A DNA stretch of 64,000 nucleotides from Prostheceraeus crozeri (Eukaryota > Platyhelminthes > Polycladida > Euryleptidae): positions 248,001 through 312,000 of the forward strand of contig CAJQUW010017018.1 of NCBI GenBank assembly GCA_907163375.1, written 5' to 3'. A program made the translations under genes and the position numbers. Below the pieces are notes generated by a model. The model was given only the letters and a program-made list of their open reading frames with translations. It searched no databases and was not told the DNA's origin. Each line of letters starts with the position of its first letter. The stretch's first letter is position 1. Of this stretch, positions 53,849 to 63,441 are shown one piece after another.

Positions 53849-54407
53849 TTGAAATGTAAGCACCTCCTCCAACATTTATCAACATCATTTTTTCTGTTTA
53901 AAAATATGTTACCTAACGAGGAATTTGAAGCCCCACGTTTCGAAGAAGAAGTTGGTGGAGCCAAGCTTCTATCCAACAAAGTTGGCAGAACCAAGGTTCT
54001 ATGTGAAATCTGTAATGCGCCATTCCATAACAAAGCATTATTAAATAAGCATGTGAAAGTAGTACATGCAAATAGTAGTACAACAACAAATGCTACAACA
54101 ACAAATGCTAGAACAGTCACAACCAGTAAAAACGTGTGCTGAATGTGGAAAAGACATAACATCTAAGAATTTTGCACGTCATCAAAAAAGATGTCAATTA
54201 CCAACACAACCAAAAATAAAAGATAGACAATGTTTGAATTGTAATAAATATTTCACTGCCCAGGGTTTTACTAATCATTCTAAGTCATGTACAATTAACA
54301 CGCGTAAATGTACTAGTTGTGAAATTCTTAAACCCAAAACAGAATTTTACGATAGCAAATACCAATGTAAAGAATTTTTAAAAGTACAAGTGAGATGTAA
54401 TAACTAA
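53849..54407 (+). CDS. Zinc-finger protein with several C2H2-like fingers, element B
   Basis: Two overlapping open frames together carry finger motifs: CEICNAPFHNKALLNKHVKV, CAECGKDITSKNFARHQKRC, CLNCNKYFTAQGFTNHSKSC and CTSCEILKPKTEFYDSKYQC. The short spacing and Cys in the last position resemble AN1/C2HC-type fingers of viral and transposon proteins. It is probably one gene with about one break. Likely roles are nucleic-acid binding or transcription control. Confidence 0.6.
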
Positions 54408-54482
54408 CAAAGTTTTAATGAAGAGAAACTTCGCACGTCATGTAACAATTTGTCATGAGTAATTAACTTTTGTATCTGTAAT

Positions 54483-54903
54483 AGTCCGGAGGTCAAGTCC
54501 ATACAGTTACTTGAATCTCTTGTCTTCTTTTAAGCCTCGGACTAAATCGAATGATTGATTGATAGATTGATAGATTGATAGATTGATTGATTGATTTCCG
54601 TAATAGTCCGGAGGTCAAGTCCGGAGGTCAAGTGCATACAGTTACTTGAATCTCTTGTCTTCTTTTAAGCCTCGGACTAAATAGAACGTAACATCTTCGT
54701 CATTAGCGTAATTAACTTTGTACCTGTAATAGTCCGGAGGTCAAGTCCATACACTCACTTGAATCTCTTGTCTTCTTTTAAGCTTCGGACAGTGCATACA
54801 CTCACTTGAGCCCCTTACCCTCTTTTAAGCTTCGGACAGTCCGACACTCCCTTGAGTGTCTTGCCTTCATTTAAGCCTCAGACTAAATCGTCCTTAGTAG
54901 TCC
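54483..54903 (+). repeat. Hairpin-capped repeat units, element B
   Basis: At least three units begin agtccggagg and end cctcggact (or ttcggac). The ends are near-complementary, so each unit can fold into a stem-loop. Each contains ttgaatctcttgtcttctttt. Unit starts lie near 54483, 54604 and 54731, with degenerate units to about 54900. Confidence 0.75.
54551..54597 (+). repeat. GATT/GATA microsatellite, element B
   Basis: About 46 bp of tandem gattgatt and gatagatt between hairpin-capped repeat units. Confidence 0.85.
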
Positions 54904-54947
54904 GGAGATCCTAAAGAAGTATAAAACACTCAAAGGAGTGTCGGACT
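54838..54947. terminator. 22-bp inverted repeat, possible hairpin, element B
   Basis: The arm at 54838-54859 (beginning agtccgacactccc) pairs with 54926-54947 (ending ggagtgtcggact) at 21 of 22 positions, with a loop of 66 bases. It sits just before the gene at 54995. It could be a transcript terminator for the zinc-finger gene or a regulatory hairpin. Confidence 0.5.
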
Positions 54948-54994
54948 AGTCGAGAGTCTGAAGCATATTTTCTCATATAAAAATAGGAAAAAAT

Positions 54995-55854
54995 ATGAAT
55001 ATAAAAAATTCATATACCGAAATCCCCAATCGTCATCCCACGATAGTCAATCATCACAATCAACGTAATGAAGTGCAATCTTTATTTTTGAAAGATTCAG
55101 ATGTTGCTCGTGTATTGGGGTTTCTACAATTTCATTGTATAAAAATTATTATCATATGTTTTATCATCTATTCTATTTATTATTTCATAAACTGGTTAGG
55201 GTACTTACAAACACAAGAACAGAAGAAGGTTGCATTTTATAAAGAACAAACAAAAGTCTTTAAAGGTTGGAAATATCCATATCGTCAAAAAGCTATACCA
55301 ACAGAACGAACTAGAGAAGAAACCTGCATTTTATTGTTTATGGTAAAACGGGGAGTGGAAAGACTACATTTATGCGTAAGTACATGCAAGAACATTTTAA
55401 AGAAGATGTACATTCTTTCTGTTTGCAAGCTGACGAATGGCAAGGATATTTAAATGTTTATAATAGAGGAGATTTAGATATGTTAGAAGATATGGAAAGT
55501 TTTGCGGGTACATATGAACAGAACTCTTTACTAATATCAGATGATGTAGCTAGTTTAGTGAACCAAAAAGACGCATCAGAAATATTTACAAAAGGTCGTC
55601 ACCATCATATACGCATAGTTGTATTAGCTCATAAAGCCTGTGACGTAGATAATAAGATTAGAGAAAACGTGGAAACCTTTTATACAACTACACAAAATAA
55701 TGTAGCATTCTTTGAAGATATCAAGAAAAATTATAAACTAGATTTACCTTTAGCTAAATATACATATGTTAAATATGGTATAATACGTGTTGATACTATT
55801 ATGAATCAACTACAAGTATATGATAAAGATTTAAATGTACTATTAGATACTTAG
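54995..55854 (+). CDS. P-loop ATPase with N-terminal membrane segment, element B
   Basis: The ATG at 54995 lies in an AAAAAATATG context. Residues about 49-68 are a hydrophobic membrane helix (IKIIIICFIIYSIYYFINWL). A Walker A motif (GKTGSGKTTF) is encoded near 55342-55371 and a Walker B-like SLLISDDVA near 55528-55555. RHHHIRIVVLAHKA then fits an FtsK/HerA-like or Zot-like sensor region. The coding region has about one break. Together with the gene at 60195-60833 it gives the element two different ATPases. The membrane helix suggests a role at a membrane. Confidence 0.6.
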
Positions 55855-55856
55855 CA

Positions 55857-56202
55857 TGACTTCTATAGCAATTCATCAGATTTTGACATTAGTCTTTATG
55901 CATGTGCAAAGAATTTGTCACCACATGACATAGAAGAAATAACTATCTTTTTAGAAAACGAGGCAATTGTGCCACTAACGATCATACCAGAAACATTTTA
56001 TTTCTATTTCGATCATTATCTGAATAATGTGTTAGGGATTAAAACACCTAAACGATTAGAAAATAGGGATGCAGTAGATGCTATGCGAACAGGAATTAGT
56101 AATTTCCGAGATGTATTGCAAAGTGTGAAACCTTTAGTCTCTGATGCTAAGAATACATTAAGTGATATAAAGCCAATATTTAATGAGTTAAATAAAATGT
56201 AA
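55857..56202 (+). CDS. Small unrecognised protein after the membrane ATPase, element B
   Basis: About 100 residues (SPHDIEEITIFLENEAIVPL, PETFYFYFDHYLNNVLGIKT), helical, with an end rich in Ser/Asp/Lys (VKPLVSDAKNTLSDIKPIF). It follows the ATPase within a few bases, which suggests shared expression. Start unclear, family unknown. Confidence 0.4.
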
Positions 56203-56242
56203 ATTCGTAATTAAAAATTAGTTTTAAAAAATAAATAAAATT

Positions 56243-56590
56243 ATGTCTATACATAATGACTATAGTCAGTATATAATTAAACATCCGCCAGTTTTAAAAG
56301 ATTATCGCCATCCTACAAACCCTGTAAATTCAAAGAAAGAATTTAAATTTCATCACCATCATAAATACATAGAGTTCGTTAAAGACTATAAAATCAGACA
56401 TGGTATAAGAAGTTATACTAAAACAGAAGACTTTCCACTTTGTCTACGAAGTTTCAGAGTATTTTTAGCATGCAATAATTTACGGCGGTTGGTTAAGAAA
56501 GAAAATTTAACAACACATGAATTAGAGACTTTGCAACAACTGAATATTCCTGCATATCCAACAAAGTTGACGGACCGAGGTTCTATGTAA
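56243..56590 (+). CDS. Small basic protein, element B
   Basis: 115 codons from the ATG at 56243, preceded by a run rich in A (aaaaaataaataaaattatg). It is His-, Lys- and Arg-rich (KKEFKFHHHHKYIEFVKDYK). It sits just before the polymerase and is followed by an AT-rich leader, so both are probably transcribed in series. Family unknown. Confidence 0.4.
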   Translation: MSIHNDYSQYIIKHPPVLKDYRHPTNPVNSKKEFKFHHHHKYIEFVKDYKIRHGIRSYTKTEDFPLCLRSFRVFLACNNLRRLVKKENLTTHELETLQQLNIPAYPTKLTDRGSM

Positions 56591-56617
56591 AAAAACATAA
56601 TTTTTTCTTTAAAAAAT

Positions 56618-59600
56618 ATGAATGATAAAATGACTAAAGGATCAGAACATGCGATTGACGAGTTAATCAAGAAACAAATTGATGAGTTTGATGCACAAAT
56701 TCAACGTAGTCGTAAACGTAATATTAAAAAACAGAAACGTGGAACAAAAGAAACATCAGGTACACCAATTCCTGATATATTCTCTAATGATAGACTTGGT
56801 GATGATCGATTGAATTTGTTTAATCCAAATGAAATTACGCATGCAAATGAACTTTTTACTAATGTAGTAAATACTATACGTGAACTTTTACACAATGGGA
56901 AAGTTTTAAATATATTTGGTGCCATGATTAAAGAAGATGGAACCACAATAGAAAACTTTTACGCTGCATTTTATAATACAAATTCATTTGAAACATGGTT
57001 TCTTAATCTAGAAGAGAAATCCGATGCTAACAAATGGATTTTTACAGGTGGTATTAAATACGAAGATTTTGGAATGAAGCTAGTGCAAAGATCACATAGA
57101 GGTGCTGGTATTAACATGAAATATAGAATCAAAGAATACATCGGACAATATTGCTACATTCCTTCTGAAGATTTCTGTTTTATCAAATGTTTCAACGCCT
57201 TACGTGGGTTCAATCAAGAACAAGCTAAAATTATGTTCGAGATGTTTAATGACTTTTTATATAATGAGAAAGCTACATCTAAAACAGGAGTAATGTCAAA
57301 CTGCAAATTTTCCCAAATCAATAACTACTTTGGAGAATGTGTACAGTATTACAGTCCTACTAATCGTCATTTAAATCCTAGAGGTATTACAACACCTTAT
57401 AATTATGTCTATTACAATTATTTTCATGAAGGTTCATCAATAGGTCACTATTGTTTAATAAATAAATTTTACAAAGCAGAAGCTATTAGAGAAATTGAAA
57501 ATAATTTCAAATCAATATATAAAACGGTTACTGATGAAAATCTAACAACACTTCCGTATAAAACCATAACAAAGAAACCAATTGACTATGGTTCAACATA
57601 TATATCGGACCTCGAAACTTATCCAGATCCTAGTTGTCCAACCGCTCATCCTATTCCTTATGCTTTAGGCGCTATTAATTTTAACAAATTTATATCTTGT
57701 TTACCAATGCAAAGATTGAAAAAATTAGACACGCGTTTGTTAAGTGATATGATTAAAATAAAAAGTAGTAAGGATGAAAATGAAATTAAAGAACTTAAGA
57801 AACAGATAAGTGAATATAATAACTTAACTGAAATAGAATTAAATAAACTTCAATGTTGTGTGAAAATCTTTGTTAGGAAACAAGATGAATTTTCGATCGG
57901 GGGAAACCCAGGGGACACATGTCCGATACATCAATTTTTTAAAACTCTTGGAAAATTTAATTATTCGAAAGTCACTTTAATAGCGCACAATTCATCAGGG
58001 TTTGATTCCTATTTTCCGATAAAAGCTAATTTTAAATTTTACTAAAGCACCACTTAAAACATCATGAGGAATACTCACTGCTTCTTTACAAAATCCTTTT
58101 ACAACTACAAGTGTTAGTAAATATATGCAAAAATCTTTTAGATTTAATAATAAAAAATCATCACCTCAAGGCAAATTAGCACTTCAAACTATTGTAATGA
58201 AATGTAGCTTACAACACGTGAAAACGAGTCTTTCCAAATGGTGTGAGAATTTTAAAATTCCTACCAATGTGTGTAAATTAAATTATGAAATTGTCGAAAT
58301 TACACATGAGAATTATAAAGAAGAAGAACATGAGTGGAAACCGTATTTAATTAATGATGTTCTTTCATTAGCATTTTGTATCTACAAGTATAATCATGTT
58401 ATGAAAGAATTAGTTGATGAAGATATAACTACTAATTTAACATCCTCTGCTTTAACATTTAACGGTTGGATGAAGAGTGTATAAGAGGACAACGTAAATA
58501 TTCATTCTCATACTGATTTATGGGCTAGAAATTATATTAGAAAATCTGTTAAAGGTGTCTGCAAATATAAGACATTACGAATCTCCATTTTGTAACATCT
58601 TGATACCAATATTACAGCGGCATTTATCCGGAAGTAATTTAATAGAGTTAATGAAAGAGTATAATCAGTTGGAAGACAAGAATGCTCTTTGTAAAGAAAT
58701 TAAACATAAACTACTCGGACAGCAAAATGAATTCTTAATGGCTTTTGATGCAACATCTTTATATCCATCAGTTATGTATGACGAACATTCAGAATACCCT
58801 AAAGCTGAATCCGCCAGATAATTTAGACAAGAAGAAGAACAAGTGGCATTATATCAATTTAACACTCAATCATTTCGACCTAAAACTGGAATATTCACAG
58901 TTGTATTTTATTATCCTGATGATATGTTTTTCCAACCAGTCCCTGCGAAAGATAAGGTAAAAATGAAAACAATTGCAATCAAGAAGTAATAAGGTTTAGG
59001 AATGGAATATGTTATGATGTATTAACTTCTGTAGATATACAGGAAATTGTTAGATGCGGTGGAAAAATATTATCTATTAAAGATGGTATAATTTATGAAG
59101 AAAATTATCACTTTTCACCATTTCGAAAATACATTGAAAAGCTCTTCAATTTAAGAAAAAATGTAAAACAGAAGGAAACGCTGTAGGCGATGAGTTAATT
59201 AAATTATTAATGAATTCGCTATATGGAAAAACCGTAGAAAAAGACATAACCACGAAATATCATTTATGGAATGAAAGTACATTGAGAAAAAGTTTCACTC
59301 AAGAAGTAAAAGATTTTGAGAAAGTAAATGATGAACAATTCTTAGTGAAAGTAGAAATGGAATTTCTAAAAGCTAATATTCAAAATGCATCTGCGGCCAA
59401 AGCCCTGAGCAGCTGCGCTGAGACATCATTCATGCCATTAGGTTCTTTTATTCTTGCTCACTCTAGACGAATCATGAATAACTTTATTTTAGAAATTAAT
59501 GGTTTTAAAGAAAAACACATACATTACACAGATACCGATAGTATATACATTTCTAATGAGCTCTTCAATAAATTAGATGCTGCTGGCTATGTTGGTGGGG

Positions 59601-60059
59601 AATTGTGTCAAGGGAAAAATGATTATGGGAATGGCGGAATTATATGTGCAATGTTTATTGCCCCTAAAATAAAATATTGTATTACAGTAGATGAACAAGG
59701 GAGACTTAGTGAAAAGAAAACATTTAAGGGTTATACAAAAACTAAAGTAAAAGTAGAAGATTACATACAATTATACTGTGGTGAAACATTAACAACAACT
59801 GTTAATAAACCATGGAAAAGATCTTTAGAGAATGGTATTAGTATTTCATGATAAAAATAATAACACTGAAGAAAAAAGTTTTTCTGCCCAAATAAATCTT
59901 CTTAAACAGCAAGCACCTGATGCAAATGGTATTATGTTACCTTATAACGGAGAAGATGTTCAAGACGAAATAGTTCAACGAATACAAAAAGAAGGTAATA
60001 TAATTGAATACATCGATAGTGAATACACTGATAATGAAGACTGGGAAGAGGAATTTTAG
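56618..60059 (+). CDS. Protein-primed family B DNA polymerase, element B
   Basis: The start ATG at 56618 is in TTTAAAAAATATG context. The region encodes exonuclease I (YISDLETYPDP), exonuclease II (LIAHNSSGFDSYF), an exonuclease III-like VLSLAFCIYKYN, polymerase motif A (FDATSLYPSVMYDE), motif B (MNSLYGKTVEK) and motif C (HYTDTDSIYIS), followed by an acidic C-terminus. It differs clearly from the polymerase of element A (no N-terminal C2H2 fingers; SLYP instead of NNLYG). The coding region has several breaks, about five, so this copy cannot be whole. Confidence 0.9.
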
Positions 60060-60194
60060 CTCTGTGAACAAATGTTCTATAACTCTATCATGTACTTTTT
60101 TGTCAATATTGATTTTAATAAATCCATAATCGTTTGACCAAGCATTACTGCAAGATTGTTTAAAATCATCTTTATCTCTTATACATAAGTCTCT

Positions 60195-60833
60195 TTACAA
60201 ATCACTTAGGTTCCTTGAATTAATTTCGAAAAGCATAAAAATATTAGCATTCTTTCTAATAACGCTACCATCTAATGAATACATACTTTGTGTCAAATAA
60301 AAGACACTACAGTTATTGTGTCGACCTCTTGTAAAATAATTTCTCTGAACTGCCTGATCTTTGTTATTAACACAATCATCAAACATAACACAATGTTTTT
60401 TCGTTTTATTTAGTTTACTAGGATCTTGCATATTACCACTATCATCTATTAGTTGTATCGATATGTGTTTATTTTTATTGGGTTCTACTAGTTGTTTATT
60501 TTTCGCTGCTTCTTCACACCAAGAACTTATTTCTTCTTCATACTCCGATTTTTCATATTCTTCAAACAGTGAAGCTATAGCTGATTTGGTAAGATTATTT
60601 TCAAAACCATATTTCAAGAATTGGTAAATAGGTTGGTCTGCTGTTGTTGTATAAATAATAAGATTGTTATAATCCAAGAAGTTTGGTGTTGTGAGAATTT
60701 TAAATAATAGATACGTTTTCCCACAACCTGATCTTCCACAGATAACTGCTAAAACCTTACTGGATAGGTTGGGATGATGATTGAATTTCACTTTCTTGTT
60801 TAGTGGAGATTTTACAGAAGTGTTTTTACTCAT
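60195..60833 (-). CDS. FtsK/HerA-type packaging ATPase, element B
   Basis: 212 codons from the ATG at 60833 in a CTTAAAAAATGAG context. Walker A is GRSGCGKT at residues 33-40, Walker B is HCVMFDDC near 148-155 and the sensor region is SVFYLTQSMYSLD. This is the standard Polinton/adintovirus genome packaging ATPase. It is open over this length. It is unlike the membrane ATPase at 54995-55854. Confidence 0.85.
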   Translation of the reverse strand: MSKNTSVKSPLNKKVKFNHHPNLSSKVLAVICGRSGCGKTYLLFKILTTPNFLDYNNLIIYTTTADQPIYQFLKYGFENNLTKSAIASLFEEYEKSEYEEEISSWCEEAAKNKQLVEPNKNKHISIQLIDDSGNMQDPSKLNKTKKHCVMFDDCVNNKDQAVQRNYFTRGRHNNCSVFYLTQSMYSLDGSVIRKNANIFMLFEINSRNLSDL

Positions 60834-60854
60834 TTTTTAAGTCAATATTTTTAA

Positions 60855-61643
60855 TTAAACCTCTCGTAATAATAGATCTATCATAATCACTTCGCCTCCA
60901 AAATTTATTGCCTTTCCTTTCTCATCTGTTATTCTAATGGTAATGGAATTAATTGTTTTTCGTGTAACTGGAAAATATATTAATGATTTTGGGATTACAT
61001 TTAAACTGTAACCAATCGGAATTGTAAATGCTGGATAACTGAAGATATTATTTGTTAGCTTTCCATTAACATAACCACCTTCTATAATATCATACTGAAC
61101 GTTGATTGAATTTATTTCAGTTATTTTAGGTATATTTTCACTGATATGAAAACCTTGTGCATAGAGTTTCTTTTTAAATCCTAATAGTTTCGACAATGAT
61201 CTATCATGATTAAAATCAACTTAATGATTTTCATCCAAAGTAAGCGAAAATTTATTTACTGCTGGTTCAACTGCGAAATGTAATTGTTTCTTGTCTTTAA
61301 ATTGAATACCTAAATGTCTTTTTTATTTCACTGGAAATAGATTCAACTTCATAAGATCCAGGAAGAAAAGTTAATTCTTTCCAAGTTTTACCTGTGTCAT
61401 TTGAATATTTAAATCCGTCATTTACATCTTTGATAATATTTTGTATAGTGATAAATGTTGAAAACTAGTTAATGCTACTTCATAATGTTTGTCTTGTTCT
61501 AAGTGAATAATAGGATCTAAATTACAAGTATGCGATGAAGTAGTTGCCATAAATTTTAATGTCGCACTAAATTTTGATGAGGTTAAAATCTCGGTTAAAT
61601 TTTCTAAATGTTTATTGATTTTTTCTAGTTCTGCCGAAGACAT
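60855..61643 (-). CDS. Penton-like minor capsid protein, element B
   Basis: The minus-strand start at 61643 follows TTAAAAATG. The C-terminal part (VQYDIIEGGYVNGKLTNNIF, YFPVTRKTINSITIRITDEK, GEVIMIDLLL) is typical of the minor capsid/penton-type jelly-roll protein of Polinton-like elements. The N-terminal part has a helical opening and FSATLKFMATTSSHTCNLDP. The gene has a few breaks. It is adjacent to the ATPase, as in relatives. Confidence 0.55.
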
Positions 61644-61645
61644 TT

Positions 61646-62032
61646 TTAACTAAATAATTTAGATAAGCTTTTATAGGTCTTCTCATTTATAATTTCCTTT
61701 TCTAATAATCTTTTTAAGATTGCATGTATTTCGTTAAACCTAGAGTTATGTCCTTCTTTTGTTGCAGCTAATAAAATCTCTAATCTATTTATCAATTCTT
61801 GTGGACCATCGGGCAGGAAAACCGTTGTCTCTTTTACTCCTGTTCCTGTTTTTGGGTAACAGCCAACTGGTGAATAAGCGCCCATTGCTGAATAATCAGT
61901 CGGTGCTGAATAAGCGTTCATTGCTGAATAATAACCAGTTGGTGTTGGATAAGCACCCATTGTTAAATAATCAGTCGGTGTTGGGTAACAAGCAGGTGTT
62001 GGATAACCAGTCGGCTTTGAAAATGATGCCAA
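61646..62032 (-). CDS. Tyr/Pro-repeat protein, element B
   Basis: About 128 codons. The first half is a run of degenerate seven-to-nine-residue repeats around YPTPTGY/YSAPTDY. The second half is helical and conserved-looking (GPQELINRLEILLAATKEGH, LKRLLEKEIINEKTYKSL). Repeats of this kind may be flexible spacers. Its stop is 2 bp before the start of the next minus-strand gene. Family unknown. Confidence 0.45.
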   Translation of the reverse strand: MASFSKPTGYPTPACYPTPTDYLTMGAYPTPTGYYSAMNAYSAPTDYSAMGAYSPVGCYPKTGTGVKETTVFLPDGPQELINRLEILLAATKEGHNSRFNEIHAILKRLLEKEIINEKTYKSLSKLFS

Positions 62033-62040
62033 TAAGTCTT

Positions 62041-62590
62041 CTAATTCTCTATAACGTTTACGAATTTTACTGCACCAACTTTATCTGACATAGTGTGATA
62101 TCTCAATAGAACATCATAATCATAATTATTTAAATCTGCTCCTCTTAATAAATCCACGAAATTTCTGTCTAAACTAAAGGGTGTTTTGTCTGGTGCATAA
62201 ACTAAACCTCGAGAAAGATGTGGAAATATTTCCTTTCCGCCTAAGAAAAATCTAAGAGATGACTTTCCATCTATAAAAATTGTAGAATGTTCAAATAACA
62301 TAGATTTTGGTAATTTCTTATTTATATTTTCTTCTAGCAGACCATAATCATCTAATATATATAGTTTTCTGCACTGGATCAATCAGACCCATTTGTTTAT
62401 CATGATTTGTACGTTCTTTCTTAATATCAGATTTAACTTGTTCAACTAATTGGATTTTGTCTTTCATATTAGATTCAACGCCAACTTGCAACATTCGATA
62501 TTGTCTACGTTTTTCCTTCCTAATATTTTTCTGTTTTATTAGTTCTTCTAGTTGTTTTATGTTTGCCTCATTTGTCTCATTGGTATTCAT
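62041..62590 (-). CDS. Unrecognised protein (two overlapping open frames), element B
   Basis: The frame from 62590 is a charged coiled coil (NEANIKQLEELIKQKNIRKE). The frame ending at 62041 has FEHSTIFIDGKSSLRFFLGG, VYAPDKTPFSLDRNFVDLL and RYHTMSDKVGAVKFV. They probably belong to one gene with about one break, as the first ends within the second. The role is unknown; its place beside the structural genes suggests a virion-linked protein. Confidence 0.4.
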
Positions 62591-62691
62591 TATTTTATAA
62601 TATAATATTTGAATTTTGTGGTATCATTGGTACACAGCAAAAACACTTTACTGATGCTTTAATGTTTTGTTTAATAAAGTTTTTATTTCTT

Positions 62692-63225
62692 CTAAAAAAC
62701 ATCATTATTATCTTTGCCTTGAGAAAACTTGTTTGGTATTTTATTTGCTTCTCTAGCTATTTGATCAAATTTTTCAATCTCATCTAACGTAATAACATTA
62801 TCATCACACACTCTCTGAAAGTAGTAATGAAGTTTATCATATACCTCTTTGACATGTACATGTTTCTTACTTAAGGATTTACGTTTCTTACTGATTAATG
62901 ACTTATCTATCATTGTTGCGAGTGAAGTTGTAAAAACACCTGTACCTGTTAAAGCAGTAGCAACAACAGGAATTGTGAGAACGCCAGAAGAAATGACAAT
63001 AGTGAGAGCGCCTAAAGAAAATGTTAACAATACTCCAACGCCTTGTGTCACATTCTTAACTCTCGTCCATCTCTTTCTTAATTTATCACAATGATCTAGT
63101 CTAATTAATAATTGGGATTCTTTATCTTTCATGTATCTGACTCTATCTGCACACTTTGCTTTATCCATTTGTTCCAATATCGGATATAAAGGGGCTGATG
63201 GTTCTTTTGTTTTTTCATCTTCCAT
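62692..63225 (-). CDS. Terminal membrane protein, element B
   Basis: 177 codons from the ATG at 63225. A charged N-terminal half (KDKESQLLIRLDHCDKLRKR) precedes a long hydrophobic region (residues about 64-105: GVLLTFSLGALTIVISSGVL, TIPVVATALTGTGVFTTSL), probably two helices. A helical C-terminal tail follows. Its 5' half lies in the right inverted repeat and is repeated at the left end. It resembles ion-channel or membrane-bound proteins, but the family was not recognised. Confidence 0.5.
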   Translation of the reverse strand: MEDEKTKEPSAPLYPILEQMDKAKCADRVRYMKDKESQLLIRLDHCDKLRKRWTRVKNVTQGVGVLLTFSLGALTIVISSGVLTIPVVATALTGTGVFTTSLATMIDKSLISKKRKSLSKKHVHVKEVYDKLHYYFQRVCDDNVITLDEIEKFDQIAREANKIPNKFSQGKDNNDVF

Positions 63226-63441
63226 ATTTAAATGAATATTTTTTGTTCATATTCATTTTTCCTCATGTTGTATTTTTATATTTTCATCATTTTGTATTTT
63301 TATAAATTTCAGGAGCGTTCCTATTTTTTTTATACATTTCAGGAGCATTCCTATTTTTTTGTTTATAGTTCCATTCGTATCTATTTGGGAGTGTGATCCG
63401 GTGCTGAGCGAAGCGTTGCGCCGGATCTCATACCTATAACT
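62953..63441 (-). repeat. Right terminal inverted repeat of element B
   Basis: Partner of the left repeat, ending ...cctataact. It includes the 5' half of the terminal membrane-protein gene at 62692-63225. Confidence 0.88.

Larger units (their letters stand above)
47183..63441. mobile_element. Polinton-class element B, about 16.3 kb, different lineage from A
   Basis: Bounded by roughly 490-bp terminal inverted repeats beginning AGTTATAGGTATGAG. It encodes a protein-primed DNA polymerase B, integrase, adenain-like protease, packaging ATPase, major capsid and penton-like proteins, hence Polinton/adintovirus-like. It is richer in A+T than A and has a different gene order. It carries a phospholipase A2-like domain and a second ATPase. 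No convincing 6-bp target duplication was found (CATAGT left, GCTAGG right), so the exact ends are uncertain. The inverted repeats are very similar apart from one small length difference, so it is relatively young. Several genes are broken, perhaps eight breaks in all. Confidence 0.9.

Noticed and set aside
54483-54903. CRISPR array
   Set aside because: Units are repeats throughout without unique spacers of regular length, in eukaryotic DNA; there is no cas gene.
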